The notes beneath the pieces were generated by a model, which was not told the origin of the DNA, searched no databases, and was given only the letters and a program-made list of their open reading frames with translations. 64,000 bases of DNA from UBA7239 sp964509075 (GTDB lineage Bacteria; Pseudomonadota; Gammaproteobacteria; Pseudomonadales; UBA7239), in assembly GCA_964509075.1 (NCBI GenBank), contig CAZDWC010000007.1:124001-188000 (forward strand), in the 5' to 3' direction. The translations under genes and the position numbers were made by a program. Shown piece by piece: positions 17,441 to 25,779 of the stretch (the first letter of the stretch is position 1; every line of letters begins with the position of its first letter).

Positions 17441-17466
17441 GTTTTTAAATGTACGAGGTGATCCCG

Positions 17467-18495
17467 GTGAAAAAATTGTTATGTCTTGCTCTTTGTCTGT
17501 TTGCTGGTTTCGCACAAGCGGGCGGCGAAAAACTGTATGTCTACAACTGGACGGAATATCTGCCCAACGACCTGCTGAAGGATTTCGAGAAGGAAACCGG
17601 CATTGACATCATCTATTCCACCTACGACAGCAACGAAACGATGTATGCCAAGGTCAGCCTGCAGAAGGCGAAGGGCTACGACGTAATCCTACCGTCTGCC
17701 GACTACATTTCCAAAATGGGTCGCGAAGGCCTGCTGCTCAAGCTTGATCACAGCAAGCTGCCGGGAATGGCGCACATAGATCCCAAACTGCTCGACAAAC
17801 CATACGATCCCGGCAACCAGTTCAGCGTGCCTTACTTGTGGGGCTCTACCGGCATTGGCATCAACACGGCGCAATTACCTGCCGGCAGCGTGAAAAGCTG
17901 GCAGGATTTGTGGGATCCCAAATACAAGAACAGCTTGTTGCTCACCGATGATGTGCGCGAAATTTTTCACATGGCGCTCAAGATCAAGGGCTACTCCGCC
18001 AACACAAGCGACGAAGCCCAGATCCGCGAAGCCTATGAGTTGCTGAAGAGTCTGATGCCGAATGTGCTGGCTTTCAATTCGGATGCCGCGAAAGTGCCGT
18101 TCATTGCCGGCGACGTCAATGTCGGTGTGATCTGGAATGGCGAAGCCGAGCAGGGGCGCGCCGAATTGAAAACGCTGCAATACATTTATCCGGCAGAGGG
18201 CGCTGTGTTCTGGGCAGACAGCTTTGCCATTCCGGCAGGCGCCGCCAACGTCGAAAACGCCTACAAATTCATCGAATTCATGCTGCGCCCGGAAAATGCG
18301 GTGCGCTGCGTGGCCATGGTGGGTTACGCCACCCCGAACAAGGATGCCCTGCCCTTGCTGGATGCGGCCCTGCGCGACAACAAGACCATTTATCCGGATC
18401 AGGCCGACCTGGATCGGGGCGAGTTCCACAAGGATGTTGGCGAAGCCACGGCCATCTACGAAAAGTACTGGCAGCAGCTGAAAGCCGGCCGCTGA
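17467..18495 (+). CDS. potD: Polyamine-binding periplasmic protein
   Basis: A 342-residue substrate-binding protein with a signal peptide (KKLLCLALCLFAGFAQAGG) and the family opening LYVYNWTEYLPNDLLKDFEKETG. The motif WNGEAEQGRAEL and the ADSFAIPAGAANVENAYKFI region are typical of PotD/PotF proteins that capture spermidine or putrescine. I start it at GTG 17467 because GAGGTGA lies at proper distance; an ATG at 17449 would add six residues before the signal peptide. Which polyamine is bound cannot be told from the sequence. Confidence 0.92.
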   Translation: MKKLLCLALCLFAGFAQAGGEKLYVYNWTEYLPNDLLKDFEKETGIDIIYSTYDSNETMYAKVSLQKAKGYDVILPSADYISKMGREGLLLKLDHSKLPGMAHIDPKLLDKPYDPGNQFSVPYLWGSTGIGINTAQLPAGSVKSWQDLWDPKYKNSLLLTDDVREIFHMALKIKGYSANTSDEAQIREAYELLKSLMPNVLAFNSDAAKVPFIAGDVNVGVIWNGEAEQGRAELKTLQYIYPAEGAVFWADSFAIPAGAANVENAYKFIEFMLRPENAVRCVAMVGYATPNKDALPLLDAALRDNKTIYPDQADLDRGEFHKDVGEATAIYEKYWQQLKAGR

Positions 18496-18628
18496 AGACC
18501 AGGTATTTGAAGGCCAGGCATTGGGGAAGGGCACAGTACCTCGTGCCCTCAGGCCGATGGTAGAATGCCGCGCTTTTCCACTTTTCATCCTTAGTGTTTT
18601 CATCAGTAGTAGATAGAGGAGTTCCGCC

Positions 18629-19753
18629 GTGGATCTCGATTTCAGCGAAGAACAGGTGATGTTGCGCGATACCGCGCGCGGTATTTGCGAAGAATTGTCC
18701 CCGTCCGCCATGGTGCGGGCCATGGAGCAGGACGAAGCCGGTTACTCGGCGCCGTTCTGGAGTCAGCTCGCCGAACTGGGCATCACCAGCCTCGGTATTC
18801 CCGAAGCCCATGGCGGCATGGCCTGGGGTGCGCTGGAAATGGCCATCGTCTACGAAGAATTCGGCCGCGCACTGGCGCCCAGCCCACACTGGGCCAGCTG
18901 TGTGCTGTCCGCCAAGCTGCTGGAGTTGGCCGGCACCGAGACACAACAAGCCGCACTGCTGCCCGGCATCGCCAGCGGCGACACCATTGTGGTGCCCGCC
19001 TCACTGGAGCCGAAAAACGGCTTCGGCCCGGAAGGCATCCAGCTGCGCGCCGTGAAACAAGGCGATGCTTATGTGCTGAACGGCAGCAAGTTGATGGTGC
19101 AGTTCGCCGCTTCTGCCACCCGCTTGCTGGTGCTCGCCCGCAGCGGTGACGGTGTGCAGGACGTGATCGGCCTGCTGGTGGATCCGCAAGCAGCCGGCGT
19201 GACACTTACCCGCGAGCGCAACCACGCCGATGACGCGCTGTATCAAGTCGATTTCAGCAATGTCGCTGTTGCCACTGGCGATGTTTTGAAAACTGCCGGT
19301 TTCTGGGCAGCCTGGGAAGAGGCGATGACGCGCTCCATTGTCGCGCAGGCCGCACAAGCCATTGGCGCTGCGGAAGCGATCCACGCGATGACCGTGGATT
19401 ATTCCAAACAGCGCGTGCAGTTCGGCAAGGCCATCGGTTCCTTCCAGGCGATTGCGCATTACCTCGCCGATCTGATCGTCAAGATCGAAGGCGCGAAAGT
19501 ACTGGTGTATCAGGCGGCATGGGCAATAGATAACGGCAAGCCTTACGCCAAACTCGCTGCCCAAGCCAAACTGCAAGCCTGCAATGTATTCCGCGATGCC
19601 TCGGCGACTGGCGTGCAAGTGCACGGCGGTTTCGGTTTTACTTCAGAAGGTGATCCGCAACTGTATTTCCGTCGCGCCAAGCACTGGCAACTCACCAACT
19701 GGGATGCGGCCTTTCTGGAAAAACGCATCGCGGCGATGGTTCTCGATATTTGA
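18629..19753 (+). CDS. Acyl-CoA dehydrogenase, heteromeric-type subunit
   Basis: A 374-residue FAD protein of the acyl-CoA dehydrogenase superfamily (N-terminal MDLDFSEEQVMLRDTARGI, middle beta domain around residues 120-210, C-terminal helices). It ends with DPQLYFRRAKHWQLTNWDAAFLEKRIA instead of the usual YEGT-type end that carries the catalytic Glu in many members. This form is typical of steroid-side-chain FadE/ChsE-like dehydrogenases that work as alpha/beta pairs, yet no second subunit is adjacent. A possible -10 (TAGAAT, 18561-18566) and a GAGG ribosome site precede it. The substrate is unknown; a steroid or other bulky acyl-CoA is an inference. Confidence 0.85.
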   Translation: MDLDFSEEQVMLRDTARGICEELSPSAMVRAMEQDEAGYSAPFWSQLAELGITSLGIPEAHGGMAWGALEMAIVYEEFGRALAPSPHWASCVLSAKLLELAGTETQQAALLPGIASGDTIVVPASLEPKNGFGPEGIQLRAVKQGDAYVLNGSKLMVQFAASATRLLVLARSGDGVQDVIGLLVDPQAAGVTLTRERNHADDALYQVDFSNVAVATGDVLKTAGFWAAWEEAMTRSIVAQAAQAIGAAEAIHAMTVDYSKQRVQFGKAIGSFQAIAHYLADLIVKIEGAKVLVYQAAWAIDNGKPYAKLAAQAKLQACNVFRDASATGVQVHGGFGFTSEGDPQLYFRRAKHWQLTNWDAAFLEKRIAAMVLDI

Positions 19754-19783
19754 TGGCCGACGCGGCGTGATCACCCCACAAAA

Positions 19784-19876
19784 CCCTCTCCCGTTCGGGG
19801 AGAGGGTGGCGCGCAGCGCCGGGTGAGGGCCGCCCTCATCCGCCCTGCGGGCACCTTCTCCCCCAAGGGGAGAAGG
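19784..19876. repeat. Palindromic intergenic repeat element
   Basis: Lies between the acyl-CoA dehydrogenase and the SDR gene. It holds nested inverted repeats: CCCTCTCCC-GTTC-GGGGAGAGGG, a GGGTGAGGGC/GCCCTCATCC pair and CCTTCTCCCCCAAGGGGAGAAGG. This motif style is widespread in proteobacterial intergenic regions. It may form RNA structure between the two genes; it has no coding content. Confidence 0.75.
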
Positions 19877-19905
19877 ATTTTCCACAAAATATAGTGAGGT
19901 TTTAG

Positions 19906-20787
19906 ATGGGCATTCTTGACGGCAAAGCAGCAATTGTCACCGGCAGCGGGCGCGGCGTAGGACGCGGCCATTGCATTCACCTCGCCAAAAATGGCGCGAA
20001 AGTTGTTGTTAACGACATCCTGCTCGAAGAAGCGCAGAAAGTCGCCGATGAAATTGTCGCTGCAGGCGGCGAAGCCATTGCCAGCAATGCCGATATCGGC
20101 ACGCGCGAAGGTTGTGAGAAGCTGGTGCAACAGTGCGTGGATGCGTTTGGCGGCATCGACATCGCTATCAACAACGCCGGTATCGTGCGCGACAAGACGA
20201 TGCTGAAACTGGAAGATGCCGAATTCGAACTGGTGTGGCGCATTCACGTCATGGGCACGTTCTGGATTGCACAGGCGGCTGCAAAGAAAATGATCGAGCA
20301 AGGTCGCGGCGGTTCGATTATCAACACCACTTCCGGCGCGCATTTCGGCAGCTTCGGCCAGACCAACTATTCCGCCGCCAAGGGCGCGATTGCTTCGATG
20401 ACGTATACGTGGGCAATGGAACTTGCCAAGCACGGCATTCGCGTCAACGCGATTGGCCCGCTCGCCACCACACACATGTCGGCGACATTCTCCGACGCCG
20501 ACAAGATGCCGTACTTCCCGCCGGAAAATAACGGCCCGATTGTCTGCTGGTTGTGCAGCGATGAAGCGGATTTCGTTTCCGGCCAGATTTTCGGCACCGG
20601 CGGTGATCGCATCTCGCATATGGTGCAACCGCATTACGGCAAGACATTGATTCAACCGGGCGGCTGGGAAATCGACCAGATTCGCCAGTACTTCAAGCAA
20701 CACATGCAACCCGAGTTCGGCGCTTTCGGCATGCTCGGCAAACCGTATCCATTCCATGCTGGCGTCAAACCGCCAGTGAAGGACTAA
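19906..20787 (+). CDS. Short-chain dehydrogenase/reductase, 3-hydroxyacyl-CoA type
   Basis: A 293-residue NAD(P)-dependent SDR: cofactor motif TGSGRGVGRG (residues 13-22), NNAG, Ser in NTTSGAHFG, and the catalytic YSAAK. The C-terminal extension after FGTGGDRI (about 60 residues with PHYGKTLIQPGGW) is typical of the SDRs resembling the dehydrogenase part of multifunctional beta-oxidation enzymes and found in steroid or terpenoid catabolic clusters. Probably oxidises a 3-hydroxyacyl-CoA or a hydroxysteroid. It is followed by the HMG-synthase-like gene after 22 bases. Confidence 0.86.
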   Translation: MGILDGKAAIVTGSGRGVGRGHCIHLAKNGAKVVVNDILLEEAQKVADEIVAAGGEAIASNADIGTREGCEKLVQQCVDAFGGIDIAINNAGIVRDKTMLKLEDAEFELVWRIHVMGTFWIAQAAAKKMIEQGRGGSIINTTSGAHFGSFGQTNYSAAKGAIASMTYTWAMELAKHGIRVNAIGPLATTHMSATFSDADKMPYFPPENNGPIVCWLCSDEADFVSGQIFGTGGDRISHMVQPHYGKTLIQPGGWEIDQIRQYFKQHMQPEFGAFGMLGKPYPFHAGVKPPVKD

Positions 20788-20809
20788 TTTTTTAAAAAAG
20801 GTAGCATCC

Positions 20810-22258
20810 ATGATTGGTATTGTTGCTCACGGCGCGTACATTCCGCGCATGCGTCTGCCCCTGTCGGTGATTGCCGGCAAGGCACCGAAAGAAGGCGGCC
20901 CGGAAAAAGCGGTTGCGTGGATGGATGAAGACAGTGTGACGATGGCAGTTGCCGCCGCGCAAAACTGTCTGCAAGGTTTTGATCGCTCACGCGTCGATGC
21001 CGTGCTGTTTGCCAGCACCACCTATGCATTCGCCGAGAAACAGGGCGCGGCGATTATCGCCAAAGCCTTGAACCTGAAAGGCGATGTGCGCACGGTGGAT
21101 ATTTCGCATAGCACGCGTGCCGGCACCATCGCGTTGCAATCGGCAATCGACGCCGTGAAAGCCGGCAGCGCAAGCCGCGTGTTGGTGATTGCTGCGGATT
21201 GCCGCATGGGTGCGCCGGGCTCCGGTTTTGAAAACAACACCGGCGATGCTGCGGCTGCATTTCTGATCGGCAACGAAGGTGCGATTGCCACCCTTGATTG
21301 CGCCTGCGCACACACCACCGAAATTATCGACATCTGGCGCAAGCAGGGTGACCGCTTTGTGCACAGCTGGGAAGACCGTTTCGTCAACGTGCACGGTTAC
21401 ATCGAAAACACCGCCGCCGCCATTAAAGGCTTGGCAGCAAAAAGCGGTGTCGCACTGTCATCAGTCAACAAAGCTGCGCTGTACGCACCGGAAGCACGCT
21501 CGCTCGGCGAAATGAGCAAGGCCGCCGGTGTAGCGAAAGAACAGATTCAGGAGCCGCTGTTCGGCAAGGTCGGTAACGCTGGTGCTGCCTATGCGCCGCT
21601 GTTGCTGATTGCTGCGCTCGAACAAGCAAAAGCCGGCGACAAAATTCTCGTTGCCAATTACGGCGATGGTGCGGATGCGTTGCTGCTCAGTGTCACTGGC
21701 ACACGTGCCGCCGCGGAAGGCCATCGCAGCGTGAGCGATCTGCTCGCGCGCCGCAAAGTGGTCGATGCCTACGGCAAGTACATGAAAGCGCGTGGCCTCA
21801 CCATCACCGAATATCCGGAAAATGACGATCAGGGTATTTCCGCTACGGTGCATTTCCGCGAACGCGATGAAGATCTGTCACTGGAAGGCCAGCAGTGCAC
21901 GCATTGCGGCACACACCAGTTTCCGAAAGGCCGCGTCTGTGTGCGCTGCCATTCAAAAGATTTGTGGACGCCCGCGTGCTACAGCGATCTCACCGGCAAA
22001 GTTGTTACCTACACGCTGGATGCATTTTTCCCGTCGCCGGAACCACCGACTGCCGTGGGTATCGTGGAAGTGGTGAACGCCGACGGTTCAGCCGGCCCGC
22101 GCATCCACATGCAGATCTGTGAAACCAGCGCCAAAGATATCGCCGTGGAATTACCGGTGGAATTCACCTTCCGCTGCATTCACCGTGTCGGTTTGCGCCC
22201 GAACTATTTCTGGAAATGTACGCCGATGGTGTCCGCCACCGAAGGAGCTGCCGCATGA
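20810..22258 (+). CDS. HMG-CoA-synthase-like protein fused to a DUF35 zinc-ribbon/OB-fold domain
   Basis: A 482-residue fusion. Residues 1-330 follow the thiolase-fold HMG-CoA synthase/KAS-III architecture (MIGIVAHGAYIPRMRL, NNTGDAAAAFLIGN, NYGDGADALLL). Residues 363-380 form a zinc ribbon (Cys363, 366, 377, 380), followed by an OB-fold (about 385-475) as in DUF35 proteins. At the place of the catalytic Cys (ACKAGT in archaeal HMG synthases) there is HSTRAGT with Thr102, and the HQP-type His segment reads YAPE. The protein therefore probably does not run a normal Claisen condensation. It is coupled to the thiolase gene by ATGA overlap, reminiscent of archaeal thiolase/HMG-synthase/DUF35 complexes and of Ltp2/DUF35 aldolases. 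Confidence 0.8.
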   Translation: MIGIVAHGAYIPRMRLPLSVIAGKAPKEGGPEKAVAWMDEDSVTMAVAAAQNCLQGFDRSRVDAVLFASTTYAFAEKQGAAIIAKALNLKGDVRTVDISHSTRAGTIALQSAIDAVKAGSASRVLVIAADCRMGAPGSGFENNTGDAAAAFLIGNEGAIATLDCACAHTTEIIDIWRKQGDRFVHSWEDRFVNVHGYIENTAAAIKGLAAKSGVALSSVNKAALYAPEARSLGEMSKAAGVAKEQIQEPLFGKVGNAGAAYAPLLLIAALEQAKAGDKILVANYGDGADALLLSVTGTRAAAEGHRSVSDLLARRKVVDAYGKYMKARGLTITEYPENDDQGISATVHFRERDEDLSLEGQQCTHCGTHQFPKGRVCVRCHSKDLWTPACYSDLTGKVVTYTLDAFFPSPEPPTAVGIVEVVNADGSAGPRIHMQICETSAKDIAVELPVEFTFRCIHRVGLRPNYFWKCTPMVSATEGAAA

Positions 22259-23418
22259 GCATCAAAGATAAAGTCGCGATTGTCGGCGTCGGCTGCTGCA
22301 AGTTCGGCGAGAACTGGGACAAGTCCGAAGAAGACATGATTGTCGAAGCGGCGTACGAAGCGTATGCGGATGCCGGCATCACTGAACCAGCGAAACAGAT
22401 CGACGCCATCTACTGCGGTTCGCTGTACACCAAGAACGGCCCGGTGGAAGTGGGCGAAGCGCTGAAGTTGTACAAGCCGCTCACCGCCGTTTCCAATTAT
22501 TGTGCGACTGGCACTGAAGCATTTCGCGCCGGCGTGATGGCCATTGCTGCGGGCGTGTACGACACGGTGCTGGTCGTCGGCTATGACAAACCGAAAGATC
22601 GCGGTGTGTCTGGCCCAAGCGTCAACATCAAGGGCGTGCGCGATCTGCCTGCGACACCCGCCGGCTGGTTTGCTATGTGCGCCGCGCCATATTTCAAAAA
22701 ATTTGGCGCCGGCCGTGAAGACCTGGCGAAGATTGCGGTGAAAAACCACCACAACGGCACGCTGTCACCAAAATCGTTTTTGAAAAAAATCATCACCGAA
22801 GAAGAGGCGCTGAACGGCCGCATGATTTCCTGGCCGTTTGGTTTGTACGATTGCGCCGCACAATCGGACGGCGCCGCGGTTGCGGTTATCACCAAGGCAT
22901 CATTGGCGAAAAACTTCCGCGACAACCCGGTGTACGTGAAAGCGGTAGCGAGCGGTTCGGCGGCCAACCCGCATACTGATCCTGATCACGATTTCCTGCG
23001 TTGGAAGCCAACCGAAAATGCAGCCGCCGAAGCGTACAAGATGGCGGGCATCACTAATCCATTTAAAGAAATTCATCTGGCGCAAGTGCACGACTGTTTC
23101 ACGCTGACGGAATTGCTGGCCTACGAAGATCTCGGCTTCATTCCGAAAGGCGCAGCAAAGGAACACATCGCCAACGGTACTTTCACTCTGAAAGGTGAAT
23201 TGCCGGTGAATTCCGACGGCGGTTTGAAAACCTTCGGTCACCCGACAGGTGCCACCGGCGTGCGCATGATTGTCGAAAACGTATTGCAGTTGCAGGGCCG
23301 CGCGGAAAAACGCCAGCTCGCACTGCACAACGGCAAGCAGCCGACGATGGCACTCACACACAACATCGGCGGTTTTCCCACTGGCTGTGCGGTGAGCATC
23401 ATCGGCATCGACAAGTAA
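22255..23418 (+). CDS. SCP-x-type thiolase
   Basis: A 387-residue thiolase-superfamily protein. It keeps the nucleophile Cys83 in NYCATGTEAF, the HDCFTLTE motif, the GHPTGATG histidine and the GFPTGCAVS cysteine near the end, so it looks catalytically complete. It belongs with lipid-transfer-protein (SCP2) thiolases used for branched or steroid acyl-CoA. The ATG at 22255 overlaps the stop of the HMG-synthase-like gene, so the two proteins are likely made together and may form one complex. Confidence 0.87.
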   Translation: MSIKDKVAIVGVGCCKFGENWDKSEEDMIVEAAYEAYADAGITEPAKQIDAIYCGSLYTKNGPVEVGEALKLYKPLTAVSNYCATGTEAFRAGVMAIAAGVYDTVLVVGYDKPKDRGVSGPSVNIKGVRDLPATPAGWFAMCAAPYFKKFGAGREDLAKIAVKNHHNGTLSPKSFLKKIITEEEALNGRMISWPFGLYDCAAQSDGAAVAVITKASLAKNFRDNPVYVKAVASGSAANPHTDPDHDFLRWKPTENAAAEAYKMAGITNPFKEIHLAQVHDCFTLTELLAYEDLGFIPKGAAKEHIANGTFTLKGELPVNSDGGLKTFGHPTGATGVRMIVENVLQLQGRAEKRQLALHNGKQPTMALTHNIGGFPTGCAVSIIGIDK

Positions 23419-23456
23419 CACGGAAAAGTGCAGGATGGAAACATCAGGGAGGATGT

Positions 23457-23696
23457 ATGAGTCCGACGGTATTTCGCGAGAGAGGCTATCGCTTTTTCTT
23501 CTTCTCGCGCGAGGAGCCGCGCATGCATGTGCATGTGGCGGCGCTGGCCGGCGAGGCCAAATTCTGGCTGGAACCGGACGTACAGCTGGCGCGCAATCAC
23601 CGATTGTCTGCACAGCAGTTGCGTGAAATTGAACGGTTGATAGGAGAGCATTACGATGAACTCGTCAGCGCCTGGCAACAACACTTTGGCCGTTGA
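23457..23696 (+). CDS. DUF4160 domain protein
   Basis: A 79-residue protein with the DUF4160 pattern: SPTVFRERGYRFFFFSREEPRMHVHV followed by AKFWLEP and a C-terminal helix. A GGGAGGATGT ribosome site precedes the ATG. DUF4160 and DUF2442 genes typically occur as overlapping pairs, as here (41-base overlap), and are often suspected to be toxin-antitoxin or mobile accessory pairs. Function is unknown. Confidence 0.8.
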   Translation: MSPTVFRERGYRFFFFSREEPRMHVHVAALAGEAKFWLEPDVQLARNHRLSAQQLREIERLIGEHYDELVSAWQQHFGR

Positions 23697-23919
23697 AGTA
23701 ACCCATATATCTGCGCACGGGATCTGGCTGCTCGCACACGACGAGGAGCTGTTCCTGTCATACGACGACTTCCCATGGTTTCGCGACAAGAGTGTCAGCC
23801 AGATTCTCGACGTGCAGGAACCGTCACCCAATCATTTTTTCTGGCCGTCGCTGGATGTGGATCTTGCACTCGAATCGATTCGCCATCCGGAACAATTTCC
23901 GCTGAAGTCGCGCTCGTGA
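23656..23919 (+). CDS. DUF2442 domain protein
   Basis: An 87-residue protein whose core (VEVTHISAHGIWLLAHDEELFLSYDDFPWFRDKS, then SVSQILDVQEPSPNHFFWPSLDVDLALESI) is a DUF2442 domain. It starts inside the end of the DUF4160 gene in another frame and its stop overlaps the GTG start of the lipoprotein gene, giving a tight three-gene unit. Function is unknown. Confidence 0.8.
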   Translation: MNSSAPGNNTLAVEVTHISAHGIWLLAHDEELFLSYDDFPWFRDKSVSQILDVQEPSPNHFFWPSLDVDLALESIRHPEQFPLKSRS

Positions 23920-24443
23920 AATCCTGCCTGATTTTTTTAATGGCTCTGCTGCTGACGGCCTGCGCCAGCAAACCTGCGCCAACGCCACAAACCGTTCAGG
24001 CGGTGTTGCCGGAGCCTGATCATCAATACATGTGTGGCGCCAGAATACATCTCAGTGATGCCACCCGGGAGTTTGCCGTTCCTGCTAATGACAAGGGCGA
24101 TGGCACCATGATTCGGCTTGGCGAGTTGTTGAACCAGCAAATACAAAAAACATTCTGGATCGATTCAGTCGCTGCAAGCTCCGGCAGGCCAATGCCGATA
24201 GTCACTGTGGGTTTTGATGGCGGCACCGGCGTTTACCGTGATGAGCGCAGTGGCAGTAATGTCGCGCATGTCGGCCTGCAGTTCCAGATTTTCAGACCCA
24301 CCGGCCAATCATACATGGATGTGACCAATGGCAGCTCTTCACTGAAAGCCACCGATCAGGCCGTTGCAGCATCGCTGACGCAGGCTGTGCAGCGACTGGA
24401 AAGTATTTTGAATCGCGCCGGCATTTGTCGCCAGGTGCAATAA
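23916..24443 (+). CDS. Putative lipoprotein
   Basis: A 175-residue protein starting at GTG 23916 (GTGA overlap with the previous stop), with a lipoprotein signal peptide and lipobox LLTAC (Cys at about residue 15). The mature part is about 160 residues with GDGTMIRLGELLNQQI and TVGFDGGTGVYRDE. I recognise no family. A longer frame from 23775 would run across the DUF2442 gene and destroy the signal peptide position, so it is rejected. Confidence 0.72.
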   Translation: MKSCLIFLMALLLTACASKPAPTPQTVQAVLPEPDHQYMCGARIHLSDATREFAVPANDKGDGTMIRLGELLNQQIQKTFWIDSVAASSGRPMPIVTVGFDGGTGVYRDERSGSNVAHVGLQFQIFRPTGQSYMDVTNGSSSLKATDQAVAASLTQAVQRLESILNRAGICRQVQ

Positions 24444-24458
24444 CTCCGCGGGAGCGTT

Positions 24459-25274
24459 ATGGCATACGAAACACTCAGCTATGAAGTCAACGACGGCGTC
24501 GCCGTCATCACCCTCAATCGCGCCGCACAGCGCAACGCCGTCAACTCGGTGATGAGCCGCGAGCTGCCGCAAGTGTGGCAGCAATTCAATCATGACAAAT
24601 CAGCGGTAGTGGCGATACTCACCGGCGCTGGTGACAAGGCGCTGTGCACCGGCGCCGATCTCGCCGACCTGCCGGAAACCGACGGCGAAGTAGACGAGCA
24701 GGGCCGCAAGTTCGGCACGCTCGCTTCCATCAAATGGACCTCACTGCAGAACCGCATCTGGAAGCCGGTGATCTGCGCCGTGAACGGCATGGTGGTGGGC
24801 GGCGGCCTGCATTTTGTGGCGGATTCCGACATTGTTATCGCTGCAGATACGGCAACGTTTTTTGATACGCATGTAAAAGTGGGGCTCGTTGCTGGCCTGG
24901 AGCCGGTGAGCCTGGTGCGCAAGATGCCGTTTGATGCGGTGATGCGCATGGCACTCACCGGCGGCAACGAACGCATGAGCGCACAGCGCGCTTACGAACT
25001 CGGCATGGTGAGTGAAGTGGTGCCCGCTGCCGAGTTGATGGACAAGGCGATGGCGCTGGCCGACTTGATCAAAACCAATTCGCCTGTCGCGCTCGCTCGC
25101 ACGAAAAAAGCGATCTGGGAAGCAAAGGAAATGGGCTTGCACGCTGCACTGGAAAACGCGTGGGGTTACATCATGGACCAGAACACACATCCGGATATCG
25201 CCGAAGGTGGCAAAGCCTTCATGGAGCGCCGCGCGCCGCAGTGGCAAGCGTATGCCGGCGAATGCGATGAGTGA
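24459..25274 (+). CDS. Enoyl-CoA hydratase/isomerase family protein
   Basis: A 271-residue crotonase-fold protein: VAVITLNRAAQRNAVNS, oxyanion-hole GDKALCTGADLADL and NGMVVGGGLHFVADSDIVIAA, and the C-terminal RRAPQWQAY. In the second catalytic position the sequence is THVKVGLVAGLEPVSLVRKM, lacking the usual Glu of dehydrating hydratases, so hydratase activity is uncertain. Probably acts in the acyl-CoA pathway of this cluster. Its stop overlaps the thioesterase start. Confidence 0.85.
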   Translation: MAYETLSYEVNDGVAVITLNRAAQRNAVNSVMSRELPQVWQQFNHDKSAVVAILTGAGDKALCTGADLADLPETDGEVDEQGRKFGTLASIKWTSLQNRIWKPVICAVNGMVVGGGLHFVADSDIVIAADTATFFDTHVKVGLVAGLEPVSLVRKMPFDAVMRMALTGGNERMSAQRAYELGMVSEVVPAAELMDKAMALADLIKTNSPVALARTKKAIWEAKEMGLHAALENAWGYIMDQNTHPDIAEGGKAFMERRAPQWQAYAGECDE

Positions 25275-25776
25275 ACCGGCGATGACGGATAAAACCAAAA
25301 CCGAAGATACACTGCCGCGTTTTTTTCACACCGACGCTTCTGAAAAGGTAGCTGCCGGTTACATGCTGATGCCGGACGGCCTCGGCTTCAACGATGCACT
25401 GGCGCCGGTTTACATCAAGGTTGATGACAGCGGCTGGCACTGCGGATTTTTTGTCGAAAAACATCACCTGAATCCGATGGGCATCTGCCACGGCGGCGTG
25501 CTGATGTCGTTTGCCGATCTGGCGATGGCTGGCGGCATCGGCCATCACATCGGCGAGATGATGGGCATTTTCACCGTCAACATGAATACCGATTTCCTGT
25601 CGCCGGGACAACTCGGCGACTGGCTGGAAATGCACGTCCATCATGTGCACACCACCAAAACACTGGCGAATGTTTCCGGCCTGATCCACGGTCCGCGCGG
25701 CGTCGTGTCGCGCACCAACGGCATCTACCGCCTGCCGCGCGACTGGAAAGCGAAACAGCCACTGCAAGCGACATAA
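25267..25776 (+). CDS. PaaI-type hotdog-fold thioesterase
   Basis: A 169-residue hotdog protein with HHLNPMGICHGGVLMSFADLAMAGG, the conserved HGG motif of PaaI-family acyl-CoA thioesterases, and an NMNTDFLSPGQLGDWLE strand. Likely hydrolyses CoA esters to relieve CoA trapping in the neighbouring degradation pathway. ATG 25267 overlaps the enoyl-CoA hydratase stop; ATG 25282 is an alternative. The next gene follows after 3 bases. Confidence 0.85.
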   Translation: MSEPAMTDKTKTEDTLPRFFHTDASEKVAAGYMLMPDGLGFNDALAPVYIKVDDSGWHCGFFVEKHHLNPMGICHGGVLMSFADLAMAGGIGHHIGEMMGIFTVNMNTDFLSPGQLGDWLEMHVHHVHTTKTLANVSGLIHGPRGVVSRTNGIYRLPRDWKAKQPLQAT

Positions 25777-25779
25777 ACC

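Noticed and set aside
18528..18550. GGGCAC/GTGCCC hairpin after potD as an intrinsic terminator
   Set aside because: No T-run follows the stem, so termination is not supported.
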